This document shows, in pieces, positions 55,786 to 64,000 of a DNA stretch of 64,000 nt. A model generated the notes under the pieces. It saw only the letters and a program-made list of their open reading frames with translations. It searched no databases and was not told the DNA's origin. A program made the position numbers and the translations under genes. Position 1 is the stretch's first letter; every line of letters starts with the position of its first letter. Origin of the DNA: Staphylococcus sp. Marseille-Q5304 (GTDB lineage: Bacteria > Bacillota > Bacilli > Staphylococcales > Staphylococcaceae); contig NZ_CALSFP010000001.1 in NCBI RefSeq assembly GCF_943737015.1, positions 1,736,001 to 1,800,000 of the forward strand, given 5' to 3'.

Positions 55786-56658
55786 TTATAAATTATTATT
55801 TTCTTTTAGTAATTTCATAATTGCTTTACCTACGCCACTTTCTTCATTTGAAGTTGTGACAAACTCGGCCTCTGACTTCACCGCTTCTTCAGCGTTGCCC
55901 ATTGCTACCGGATGACCTACACGTTCTAACATAGAAACATCATTTAAATTATCGCCAATCGCTACGACATCTTTTAAATCAATCTTTAAACGATCTGCTA
56001 TCGTTTCTAAAGCGATACCTTTTTGTGCATCAGCATGTGTAATTTCTAAATTACCTCTAGATGAAGAAGATACGGCTAAGTTACTCGCTTCTGATAACTG
56101 GACTTTAACACGGTCGATCTTTTCTAAATCACTATCAAATGCCAGAATCTTCATTACAATTTCGCCTGGCGTTTGCTCAATCTTATCGTAATTGTCAACG
56201 ACCTTTAATGTACCATTATCGATACGTTTCTGGATTCCAGCTTGTATCTTTTCAACATCCGCTTTCTGTCCAGCTCGTTCAGCGATATCAACATATATGT
56301 CTAAATCACGTTGAGGGTCTTCCGTATATATTCCAAAGTTTGTATAAACTTGATAATAAATATCTTCAGCTTTCAACGTAGTTGTTACTCTTTTAATTAA
56401 TTCATGATTTAAATTTGAAGTACTCATGATATTGAATGATTCATCTCTAACTTCAGCGCCATTTAAACAGATATACGGAACTTGCAAATCTGTTTGACTG
56501 ATTGGTGTATTTGCCTCATAAAAAGCTCTACCCGTAGCAATCACTACAGTAATACCTTGTGATTGTGCATATTTAATCGCTTGAATATTCTCTTCAGAGA
56601 CTTCGTGTGCTGCATTGAGTAATGTTCCATCCATATCTGTCGCAATTAGTTTTATCAT
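55786..56658 (-). CDS. Cof-type HAD hydrolase
   Basis: The 290-residue protein is a class IIB HAD phosphatase (Cof/SupH/YidA group). Motif I is IATDMDGTLLN, motif II VVIATGRAFYE, motif III Lys in QKGIALETIADRL, and motif IV AIGDNLNDVSMLE. Members dephosphorylate sugar phosphates, FMN or PLP. The substrate is not determined by sequence here. Confidence 0.88.
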   Translation of the reverse strand: MIKLIATDMDGTLLNAAHEVSEENIQAIKYAQSQGITVVIATGRAFYEANTPISQTDLQVPYICLNGAEVRDESFNIMSTSNLNHELIKRVTTTLKAEDIYYQVYTNFGIYTEDPQRDLDIYVDIAERAGQKADVEKIQAGIQKRIDNGTLKVVDNYDKIEQTPGEIVMKILAFDSDLEKIDRVKVQLSEASNLAVSSSSRGNLEITHADAQKGIALETIADRLKIDLKDVVAIGDNLNDVSMLERVGHPVAMGNAEEAVKSEAEFVTTSNEESGVGKAIMKLLKENNNL

Positions 56659-56752
56659 GCATTTTCCTCATTTCTGATGATTATCCATCATACATTTAAC
56701 GTTATAATGTAAAGATTAATGATGTTGTAACACAAACTATTTTAACAAATTA

Positions 56753-57256
<504 letters not shown>

Positions 57257-57306
57257 TCACATATGATACAATATTGAATGTCTATTTTAACATTGGAGTG
57301 TTCAAT

Positions 57307-57924
57307 ATGAAAAAAACTTTTATCGCTATCGAAGGCCCAATTGGCGTTGGGAAGTCTTCTTTAACTCATAAACTTAGTCAAACTTATCACTTCTATGAAG
57401 AGAATGAAATTATAGATGAAAATCCATTTCTATCCGATTTCTACGACGATATTTCAACTTGGAGTTTTCAAACAGAAATGTTTTTCTTATGTAATCGTTA
57501 CAAACAATTTCAAGATATTGAACACATCAATTCAGGTGTAGTAAGCGACTATCATATATATAAAAATAAAATCTTCGCTAGTAATACACTATCACAAGAT
57601 GAATTTGATAAGTTTTCAAGAATTTATAATATACTCACCGAAGATTTAGAAATGCCGAATGTAATTATTTTCCTAGATGCTGATTTAAATGTTTTAAAAT
57701 CTCGTATCGCCAAGCGTAATCGTAGCTTTGAACACCATATTGAAGACGATTATTTGCTCAATCTAAAGCGTGATTATCAACGATTCTATGAGTCAATGAA
57801 ATCTGCAGAAACACAAGTTATCCGTATTGATACGACTAATCTGGATTTCGTCAATAATGATGCGGACTATCAACAAATTTTAAATTTAGTAGAACCACTC
57901 ATTGGAGGTTATAAACATGAATAA
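57307..57924 (+). CDS. Deoxynucleoside kinase (deoxyguanosine kinase type)
   Basis: The 205-residue P-loop kinase has IAIEGPIGVGKSSLTHKL (Walker A), WSFQTEMFFLCNRYKQF and SRIAKRNRSFEHHIED, with the basic lid. It salvages deoxynucleosides with a nucleoside triphosphate. In Bacillales this gene and the next are the dGK/dAK pair. The DRS-type base-specificity motif reads SDYHIYK here. ATG 57307 follows GGAGTG. It overlaps the next gene by 8 nt. Confidence 0.87.
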   Translation: MKKTFIAIEGPIGVGKSSLTHKLSQTYHFYEENEIIDENPFLSDFYDDISTWSFQTEMFFLCNRYKQFQDIEHINSGVVSDYHIYKNKIFASNTLSQDEFDKFSRIYNILTEDLEMPNVIIFLDADLNVLKSRIAKRNRSFEHHIEDDYLLNLKRDYQRFYESMKSAETQVIRIDTTNLDFVNNDADYQQILNLVEPLIGGYKHE

Positions 57925-58579
57925 ATATGGTATCCCTCAAGATGCGATTATTACAGTTGCGGGTACAGTAGGTGTAGGTAAGTCCACGTTGACACGTGCG
58001 CTAGCCGAGCGATTGAATTTCCGCACTTCGTTCGAAAATGTAGATCATAACCCTTATTTAGATAAATTTTATCATGACTTTGAACGTTGGAGTTTCCATT
58101 TACAAATTTACTTCTTAGCTGAACGCTTTAAAGAACAAAAACGCATGTTTGAATATGGTGGCGGGTTTGTGCAAGATCGCTCAATTTATGAAGATGTCGA
58201 TATCTTTGCGAAAATGCACCAACTTCAAGGAACGATGAGTGAAGATGATTTCAAAACATACTCAGAATTGTTTAATGCAATGGTCATGACACCTTACTTC
58301 CCGAAACCTGATGTATTAATTTATTTGGAATGCGATTACGATGAAGTAATAGAACGTATTAATCAACGTGGTCGTCAAATGGAGATGGAAACAGACCCTG
58401 AATATTGGAAGAAATTATATACACGTTACGAAGAATGGATTCGCGATTTCAATGCTTGCCCAGTCGTGCGCGTCAATATCAATGAATATGATCTGCTCGA
58501 AGATCCTGATTCATTAGAACCTGTTATAGAAAAAATAAGCCGTATTATTAGTGCGTATCGCAATGTCGATCAACGTTAG
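57917..58579 (+). CDS. Deoxynucleoside kinase (deoxyadenosine/deoxycytidine kinase type)
   Basis: The 220-residue kinase has ITVAGTVGVGKSTLTRALAERL (Walker A), WSFHLQIYFLAERFKEQ, GFVQDRSIYEDVDIFA (DRS motif for base and acceptor), and the lid ERINQRGRQMEMETD. It is paired and overlapping with a dGK-type gene, as in B. subtilis and S. aureus. GGAGGTTA is the ribosome-binding site, within the first gene's end. Confidence 0.88.
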   Translation: MNKYGIPQDAIITVAGTVGVGKSTLTRALAERLNFRTSFENVDHNPYLDKFYHDFERWSFHLQIYFLAERFKEQKRMFEYGGGFVQDRSIYEDVDIFAKMHQLQGTMSEDDFKTYSELFNAMVMTPYFPKPDVLIYLECDYDEVIERINQRGRQMEMETDPEYWKKLYTRYEEWIRDFNACPVVRVNINEYDLLEDPDSLEPVIEKISRIISAYRNVDQR

Positions 58580-58591
58580 ACAATCTATGAA

Positions 58592-58639
58592 TAAAAAACC
58601 AACGCAAGAGATTAAATCAATCTTTTGCGTTGGTTTTTA
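58592..58639 (+). terminator. Terminator of the dGK/dAK pair
   Basis: AAAACCAACGCAAGAGATT pairs with AATCTTTTGCGTTGGTTTT, followed by T. It lies 13 nt after the stop. Confidence 0.9.
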
Positions 58640-58690
58640 TATATTCAGATGTTTTACTAATAATATTATAAACCCAAAGCTTTGCTCTTA

Positions 58691-59380
58691 TTATTTAATA
58701 ATTTTAATAATTTCATTTGCGGTTTCGAAGACATAATCTGCTTTAGTGAACTCTTCTTCTAAGCCTACGCCAGTTAATACAGCTACACTCAAACCAAGAT
58801 GAGCATTTACACCTGTTTGTATATCATTAGCGGTATCACCAACAATCATGACATCTTGTGGTGCTACATCGTAGTGATGAAATAACGGATTCAATACTTC
58901 AGCGTTCGGTTTTTCTACCGCATCCGCTTCTGTAGAAATCACAACATCAAAATAATGTTCAAGTTGTGTTGCTTCTAAAAATTGTTCAACACCTACTTTA
59001 AAATCACTCGTCACAATACCTAAACGGTAACCATCCTTTTTCAATGTGTCTAAAGTGTCGGTAATACCTTCAACTAAAATATTTTCAGGAACACGTTGAT
59101 CCACTAAAGTTTGACTTCGGCGTTGTGCCCACTGCGTTACATCTTGACCTGCAATTTCGCAAAACGCCTTGATCATTTCATCTAATGCACCGGAAGCCAT
59201 GATTGTTCCCGGTTGAATCTCGCCATCAATCACACCAAGCTGACGGTAAGCACGATCCACGTCATTGATATTTTCTCGATATTCATCCATAAAATCATCG
59301 ACGAGTTGCAGACCTATCTTCATCCAACTACGGTCAAAATAAATTAATGTACCGTCTTTATCAAATAATATCCATTCCAT
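58691..59380 (-). CDS. HAD-family phosphatase (phosphoglycolate phosphatase-like)
   Basis: The 229-residue class IA HAD protein has motif I ILFDKDGTLIYFD, motif II LGIVTSDFK, motif III Lys in AVEKPNAEVL and motif IV IVGDTANDIQTG. The cap domain spans about 20-90. The substrate is unknown. It is monocistronic, converging on the dGK/dAK pair. Confidence 0.87.
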   Translation of the reverse strand: MEWILFDKDGTLIYFDRSWMKIGLQLVDDFMDEYRENINDVDRAYRQLGVIDGEIQPGTIMASGALDEMIKAFCEIAGQDVTQWAQRRSQTLVDQRVPENILVEGITDTLDTLKKDGYRLGIVTSDFKVGVEQFLEATQLEHYFDVVISTEADAVEKPNAEVLNPLFHHYDVAPQDVMIVGDTANDIQTGVNAHLGLSVAVLTGVGLEEEFTKADYVFETANEIIKIIK

Positions 59381-59485
59381 GTTGCTACATCTCCTACATC
59401 ATTACATATTTCCTCTTTAATTATATTCACCATTTAAGTTTAATACATTAATTTTTGATTTCCTAGAAATGTGACTAATATAAAA

Positions 59486-59641
59486 TAGGAGCAGGACAGA
59501 AATCTAATTTTCTAATTGAGATTTCATTGTCCCACCCCAGTAAAGATGACTAGCGTTGTACGAAACTTGATATAAGCTTTAGCTATCTACTGTCTAGTTG
59601 ATTAAAAAAGTCTGAGACAGCTCATTTTGCCTCAGACTCAA
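59486..59641 (+). repeat. Interspersed repeat, copy 5
   Basis: It has AGGAGCAGGACAGAAATC, CATTGTCCCACCCCAGTAAAG, TGACTAGCGTTG, TTGATATAAGC and the terminal hairpin GTCTGAGACAGC...CCTCAGACTC. This is the same order as the copy at 33456. The hairpin end lies 8 nt from the ilvE stop and probably terminates ilvE. Confidence 0.85.
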
Positions 59642-59648
59642 TTGATTA

Positions 59649-60728
59649 TTATTCATATCTTGGTACTACAACTCTCCAGCCTTCTGGATCATCCAATTTA
59701 CCGCTTTGAATGCCTACGTAGTTGTCGTAAAGTTTTTGCGTAATCTCGCCTGTTTCATTGTTGTTGATAACGATTTCTCTATCTTCGTATTTCAACTTAC
59801 CGACTGGTGAAATAACTGCGGCAGTACCTGTACCAAATACTTCTGTAAGTTCACCTTTATCGTATGCTTCAAATAGTTCATCAATAGATACGTGGCGTGT
59901 TTCAACTTCGTAGCCTAATTTTTGTGCTAATTCAATAACAGTCTTACGTGTAATACCTGGTAAGATACTTCCATTTAATTCAGGTGTAACAATTTTTCCA
60001 TTTTCAACGAAGAAAATGTTCATGCTACCAACCTCTTCGATATATTTACGTTCAACACCGTCTAACCATAGCACTTGGTCGTAACCTTCTTCTGCTGCAT
60101 TCGTTTGAGATTTAAGGCTTGCTGCGTAATTTCCTGCAACTTTCGCAAACCCAACGCCTCCACGCACGGCGCGCACATATTCATCTTCTACATAAATCTT
60201 CGTAGGTGTTAATGACTCTCCGCCATAATAGTTACCAGAAGGAGATAAAATAATTAACATTTGATATGATTTTGCAGGTCTTACACCTAATACGCCTTCA
60301 GTTGCAAAGACAAATGGACGAATATAAAGTGATTGACCATCGCCTTCTGGAACCCAGTCACGTTCGACATCTACAAGTTGTTTAAGCCCTTCTAATAATA
60401 ATTCTTCATCGACTTTAGGCATTTCTAGTCTTTCTAATGAGTTATTAATACGCTTAAAGTTCTGAGATGGACGGAATAAGTCAACTTCTCCATCATGTTT
60501 ATATGCTTTCAATCCTTCAAACACTGCTTGTCCGTAATGAAGTGCTTGAGCAGCTGGAGATATTTCGATTGATCCGTATGGCACAATCTTTAAATCATGC
60601 CATCCTTTATCGGCATCATATTGAAAACTTAACATATAATCCGTGAAGTGCTCCCCAAATCCTAAATCTTTTGGGTCTGGCTTTTCTTTTAATTGTTGTC
60701 GCTCTACAAATTGTATTTTTTCTGACAT
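59649..60728 (-). CDS. ilvE: Branched-chain amino acid aminotransferase
   Basis: IlvE carries out the last step of leucine, isoleucine and valine synthesis and the first of their breakdown, with PLP. The 359-residue fold-type IV enzyme has [46 protein letters not shown] (PLP Lys) and [13 protein letters not shown]-like [15 protein letters not shown]. Length is typical of staphylococci. GGGAGG precedes the ATG. Confidence 0.95.
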   Translation of the reverse strand: MSEKIQFVERQQLKEKPDPKDLGFGEHFTDYMLSFQYDADKGWHDLKIVPYGSIEISPAAQALHYGQAVFEGLKAYKHDGEVDLFRPSQNFKRINNSLERLEMPKVDEELLLEGLKQLVDVERDWVPEGDGQSLYIRPFVFATEGVLGVRPAKSYQMLIILSPSGNYYGGESLTPTKIYVEDEYVRAVRGGVGFAKVAGNYAASLKSQTNAAEEGYDQVLWLDGVERKYIEEVGSMNIFFVENGKIVTPELNGSILPGITRKTVIELAQKLGYEVETRHVSIDELFEAYDKGELTEVFGTGTAAVISPVGKLKYEDREIVINNNETGEITQKLYDNYVGIQSGKLDDPEGWRVVVPRYE

Positions 60729-60862
60729 GATTTATCCTCCCAAAGCTTTCAAAGTTTGTATATTAAATTATATCAATGTGAATAACTTGATTCAATGAAT
60801 TTTCGAAATATTTAAACTTTAACACAATTATCTAATTGTTTTATATACAATAAATGATGAAG

Positions 60863-61807
60863 TTATTTCTGTTTAATAGCCTCTAACATAACCTCAGTCA
60901 TTTTGTTGAGATCATATTTCGGGTCGAATCCCCACTCTGCTCTAGCACAACTTACATCTATACTATTCGGCCAACTATCTGCTATGGCTTGTCTTTGCGG
61001 ATCAACGTCATAACTTAATTCAAAATCTGGTAAATATTCTTGATTAGATGCTTTAACCATTTCTGGTTCAATACTCATCGCACTTAAATTATAAGCATTA
61101 CGGTTAATCAATTTCACACCATCTGCTTCCATCAATTGAATGATAGCGTCGATCGCGTCATCCATAAACATCATATCCATATAAGTATCTTGTGCAATAT
61201 AGCTCGTGTATTTACCTTGGCGTACTGCTTGGAAGTATATATCCACGGCATAATCTGTCGTGCCGCCACCAGGTTCTTTAACATGTGAAATCAGCCCTGG
61301 AAATCTAACACTACGCGTATCCACATTAAATTTCTCAAAGTAATATTGGCACAATAATTCACCAGCAACTTTGTTAACGCCATACATTGAAGTCGGTCGT
61401 TGGATTGTAACTTGAGGTGTGTTTACTTTTGGAGTAGATGGGCCAAATGCGCCAATTGAGCTTGGAGTAAAGAACTGTAAATCATATTCACGTGCTACTT
61501 CTAAAGCATTCATTAAACCACCCATATTTAAATCCCAAGCAAATATCGGGTTCTTTTCTGCTTTCGCCGACAATAAAGCTGCCATATGCATTAAAGTATC
61601 AGGCTGAAATGATTCAACTAATTGGTTCATATGTTTTCTATCAGTCACATCTAAAATTTCAAACGGTCCATTTGAAAGTGATGATGCTGGTTCAGGTTCT
61701 CTTATGTCCGTAGCCAACACATTGTCATTACCATATAAGGATCTACACTTTAACACAAGTTCAGTACCAATTTGTCCTAAAGCGCCAGTTATCATAATTT
61801 TTTTCAT
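60863..61807 (-). CDS. NAD-dependent epimerase/dehydratase, L-threonine dehydrogenase-like
   Basis: The 314-residue short-chain-like extended Rossmann protein has [17 protein letters not shown] (NAD loop), [25 protein letters not shown] and the catalytic YxxxK in [18 protein letters not shown]. The closest named group is the SDR-type L-threonine 3-dehydrogenase/UDP-sugar epimerase-like proteins. It lies next to ilvE as in S. aureus. GGGGAGA lies before the ATG. Confidence 0.85.
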   Translation of the reverse strand: MKKIMITGALGQIGTELVLKCRSLYGNDNVLATDIREPEPASSLSNGPFEILDVTDRKHMNQLVESFQPDTLMHMAALLSAKAEKNPIFAWDLNMGGLMNALEVAREYDLQFFTPSSIGAFGPSTPKVNTPQVTIQRPTSMYGVNKVAGELLCQYYFEKFNVDTRSVRFPGLISHVKEPGGGTTDYAVDIYFQAVRQGKYTSYIAQDTYMDMMFMDDAIDAIIQLMEADGVKLINRNAYNLSAMSIEPEMVKASNQEYLPDFELSYDVDPQRQAIADSWPNSIDVSCARAEWGFDPKYDLNKMTEVMLEAIKQK

Positions 61808-61962
61808 TATAAATCTCCCCTTTGTTTACTACAGAAACGTGTTGTGTTCTCTAGATGTACAAATATATTATTATTAACTATATTATAGAACATTATAATT
61901 GATTTGTATACTTAGAGTGAACAAAAGCGTAATATCAAGGAGATAAGTATCCTTATTGTGTA

Positions 61963-62892
61963 CTATTTTCCATCTTTGTATTTGATACGATACGGAAAAA
62001 CAACTCTCATTAAATAATCTACAAATGTCTCAATCGTCGTTAAATTATTACTATCTTTATGCGTCATAGCTACAAAGTGAAGGAAATAATCAAACGGCGC
62101 TCCAATTGTTACCATTTCTACCATACCACTTGCGATATAAGGATCGTCTTCTAACATTAACCTTGAGACAATACTTACACCTAATCCCTCAGATATTGTT
62201 TTAATTAATACACTCGGATTGTTTGTTTTGAAAACAATTTTTAACGGGCCGTTTTTATCTTCAAAGTTCTTTAAGTTCTCATGATAAAAATTGCGATCAT
62301 AAAGTACAAAAGGATATGGCTGTATCATTGATAAATCTACATTTTCTCGTAATGATAATTTTGACTTTTTCGGTACAATCAAACGAAAGTCTGTCGAAAT
62401 ATTTAATGGGTAACTCGTTAATGTCTTAGCAAATGTTTCAGATTCACGTTTTCCTATTAATCCAATATCAACTTCATTGTTTTCCATCATTTTAATCACT
62501 TTATCTTTATCACTTTCGAACACTTGAACTTCAATATGAGGGAAATCTTTCTTAAAAGCAGATAAAGCTTTAGGAATAATCTTATTAAATAACGTCGGTA
62601 TCGTCGCAATTTTTAGAGATCCTGTTAGATTACTCTTTAACGAATCGACTTCTTGTAATAACTGTGTACGCGCATCTAAGATATCAATAATATATGGAAT
62701 AATACGTTGACCAATTTCAGTTGCAAAAGTACCTCTTCTAGATCGCTCGAATAATTGGTACCCTAACTCAAATTCTAAAGCGCGCAAAGACTGGCTCATT
62801 GCAGACTGGCTTACATGCATTTTATCAGCCGCTTGAATGATAGATTCCAATTCATATATCTTTTTTACATAGGTAAGTTGTTCAAAATTCAT
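61963..62892 (-). CDS. LysR family regulator
   Basis: The 309-residue protein has the LysR HTH FEQLTYVKKIYELESIIQAADKMHVSQSAMSQSLRALE and the LysR substrate-binding domain from about residue 90. ATG 62892 has a GGAG site 7 nt upstream; a longer in-frame extension lacks one. It is divergent from an MFS gene, the usual arrangement for a LysR protein controlling its neighbour. Confidence 0.9.
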   Translation of the reverse strand: MNFEQLTYVKKIYELESIIQAADKMHVSQSAMSQSLRALEFELGYQLFERSRRGTFATEIGQRIIPYIIDILDARTQLLQEVDSLKSNLTGSLKIATIPTLFNKIIPKALSAFKKDFPHIEVQVFESDKDKVIKMMENNEVDIGLIGKRESETFAKTLTSYPLNISTDFRLIVPKKSKLSLRENVDLSMIQPYPFVLYDRNFYHENLKNFEDKNGPLKIVFKTNNPSVLIKTISEGLGVSIVSRLMLEDDPYIASGMVEMVTIGAPFDYFLHFVAMTHKDSNNLTTIETFVDYLMRVVFPYRIKYKDGK

Positions 62893-62941
62893 ATTTAGCT
62901 CCTTTATATAAGCTTTACTTATATTAATATCATTAATCTTA

Positions 62942-62973
62942 ATTATACATAAGTATGCATAATTTATTATAAT
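62942..62973 (+). promoter_or_regulatory. LysR-type operator and MFS promoter
   Basis: A near-perfect 22-bp palindrome (ATTATACATAAGTATGCATAAT, 62942-62963, written in two halves ATTATACATAA and GTATGCATAAT) overlaps the -35 position. TATAAT follows at 62968-62973. The -35 itself is poor, as in activator-dependent promoters. Confidence 0.65.
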
Positions 62974-63009
62974 GAAAATATTCAATAAATGTAGGGGTGA
63001 TTCTGTTTT

Positions 63010-64000
63010 ATGAATGAAAAGTTATGGACGAAAGATTTTATTACAGTAACACTCGTTAATTTTCTAATGTATTTAATACATTATACTTTAATCGTTACAG
63101 TAACGACGTATGCAATTCATACGTATCATGCCTCAGAAAGTATGGGTGGTCTAGCAGCCGGCATCTTTATCATTGGGATGTTATTTGGCCGACTCTTATC
63201 CGGTCGATTTATCGATCATCTTAAGCCAAGAAAGGTATTGCTATACGGTATTATATTCTCAATTATTACCGTAGCACTTTATTATACAATTAATAGCTTA
63301 ACGATCTTAATGTTAGTCCGACTCATTCACGGCTTTGCATTTGGTATATCTTCTACAGCTACAGGTACCATTTCTTCACGTATTGTACCAGAAAAACGTA
63401 AAGGTGAAGGTATTGGCTACTATGCACTTAGTGTCACATTAGCTTCAGCTATCGGACCATTTTCAGGTATTATTTTAAGTCAACACTTAGGTTTTAAATC
63501 TATCTTTAATGTAAGTTTATTATGCATTGTATTATCACTTATATTAACTTTATTTATTAAAAATCTTCCAAAAACAACTAGTCTACAAAATGCACAACAA
63601 AGTCAACCTAAAGGTATTGATGCATTCATTCAACGAGAAGCGCTACCTATCTCTATCGTGGTAGCTTGTGTAGGTATTGCTTATTCAAGTGTACTATCAT
63701 TCTTGTCAGCTTATACTGAACAAATTAATTTAGCATCAATTTCTAGTTTCTTCTTCGTTGTTTATGCTGTAAGTACTTTTGTTACAAGACCATTTACTGG
63801 TAAAATCTACGATAAATTCGACGAAAACAAAGTAATGTATCCAGTGATGATTAGTTTCATCATAGGGTTATGCTTGCTAGGCATGACGCACACAAGCTGG
63901 TTATTACTTATTTCAGCAGTATTCATCGGTATAGGTTATGGTACGATTGTTCCTAGTGCACAAGCGATTGCAGTGCAACAATCACCTAAGAAAAATATTG
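63010..64000 (+). CDS. MFS transporter (3' end beyond window)
   Basis: The frame is open from ATG 63010 to the window end (330 codons), and no stop is seen, so it is cut. About ten helices are visible. Motif A is GRLLSGRFIDHLKPRK, motif C-like LASAIGPFSGIIL, and RLIHGFAFGISSTATGTI are typical of MFS efflux or sugar permeases. The site GGGGTGAT is 8 nt before the ATG. Divergent LysR suggests regulated expression. Confidence 0.87.
   Translation, partial: MNEKLWTKDFITVTLVNFLMYLIHYTLIVTVTTYAIHTYHASESMGGLAAGIFIIGMLFGRLLSGRFIDHLKPRKVLLYGIIFSIITVALYYTINSLTILMLVRLIHGFAFGISSTATGTISSRIVPEKRKGEGIGYYALSVTLASAIGPFSGIILSQHLGFKSIFNVSLLCIVLSLILTLFIKNLPKTTSLQNAQQSQPKGIDAFIQREALPISIVVACVGIAYSSVLSFLSAYTEQINLASISSFFFVVYAVSTFVTRPFTGKIYDKFDENKVMYPVMISFIIGLCLLGMTHTSWLLLISAVFIGIGYGTIVPSAQAIAVQQSPKKNI

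Noticed and set aside
58551-58736. 61-codon plus-strand frame after the dAK-type gene
   Set aside because: It overlaps the kinase stop, the terminator hairpin and the end of the HAD gene; no site.

Overview
The window is about 64 kb of low-GC DNA from a Staphylococcus, almost certainly a coagulase-negative species. Markers are a near-typical 124-residue SarA, the seven-gene mnhA2-G2 antiporter operon, the mevalonate operon mvaK1-mvaD-mvaK2, hemQ/pta/lipL, hxlAB, the vraABC operon and a 58-codon vraX homologue. No rRNA, tRNA, CRISPR array, insertion sequence or prophage is visible. The species cannot be fixed from this sequence alone.

Layout. (1) 1-7.6 kb: 5' end of a CPA-type Na+/H+ antiporter, the mnh2 (Mrp) operon on the minus strand, a degenerate tyrosine-recombinase-like gene just upstream of mnhA2, and a DUF1659/DUF2922 pair. 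(2) 7.6-19.3 kb: YdcZ-type transporter, sarA with a 0.7-kb multi-promoter leader, two alpha/beta-hydrolase-like proteins with unusual active sites, a secreted SA0570-like protein, a HAD hydrolase, an iron/B12-type permease and its likely binding lipoprotein separated by an XRE-cupin/CynX pair, and an Fe-S-less endonuclease III relative. (3) 19.4-26.7 kb: argS-DUF1934, ywhD, a ywfO-type HD phosphohydrolase, GNAT, flavin reductase, aldo/keto reductase, DUF1450. (4) 26.9-33.3 kb: mevalonate operon, pta-lipL, hemQ. (5) 33.8-39.9 kb: a MarR-controlled 14-TM exporter, an APC permease, DUF423, DUF5327, ung, thiD. (6) 40.1-44.1 kb: the vra locus, with vraX convergent to vraABC. Between them lie several RNA-like elements, including a strong candidate Fst/PepA1-type type I toxin-antitoxin module. 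(7) 44.3-48.7 kb: hxlB-hxlA, nagB, yojF-bshB2-folE2. (8) 48.7-55 kb: accessory stretch with a 97-nt imperfect palindrome, a DUF418 membrane protein divergent from a two-component system, a GC-rich repeat, and a YbfB-type MFS gene followed by a LysR gene. (9) 55.2-64 kb: FMN reductase, Cof HAD, tadA, dGK/dAK pair, HAD phosphatase, ilvE, an NAD-dependent epimerase, and a LysR gene divergent from an MFS gene cut by the window end.

How the genes work together. Most of the window is staphylococcal core genome: cation homeostasis (mnh2), global virulence regulation (sarA), isoprenoid precursors (mva), acetate and lipoate metabolism (pta, lipL), haem maturation (hemQ), formaldehyde handling (hxlAB), bacillithiol and folate synthesis (bshB2, folE2), nucleoside salvage and cell-envelope stress (vra). 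The less expected content is small: an unannotated-length vraX, the type I TA candidate and a possible second hydrophobic peptide beside it, two exact MarR operators built around a promoter, an 11-bp direct repeat in the two-component promoter, an interspersed repeat family (five copies) ending in a terminator-like hairpin, and several enzyme-family proteins that lack key catalytic residues.
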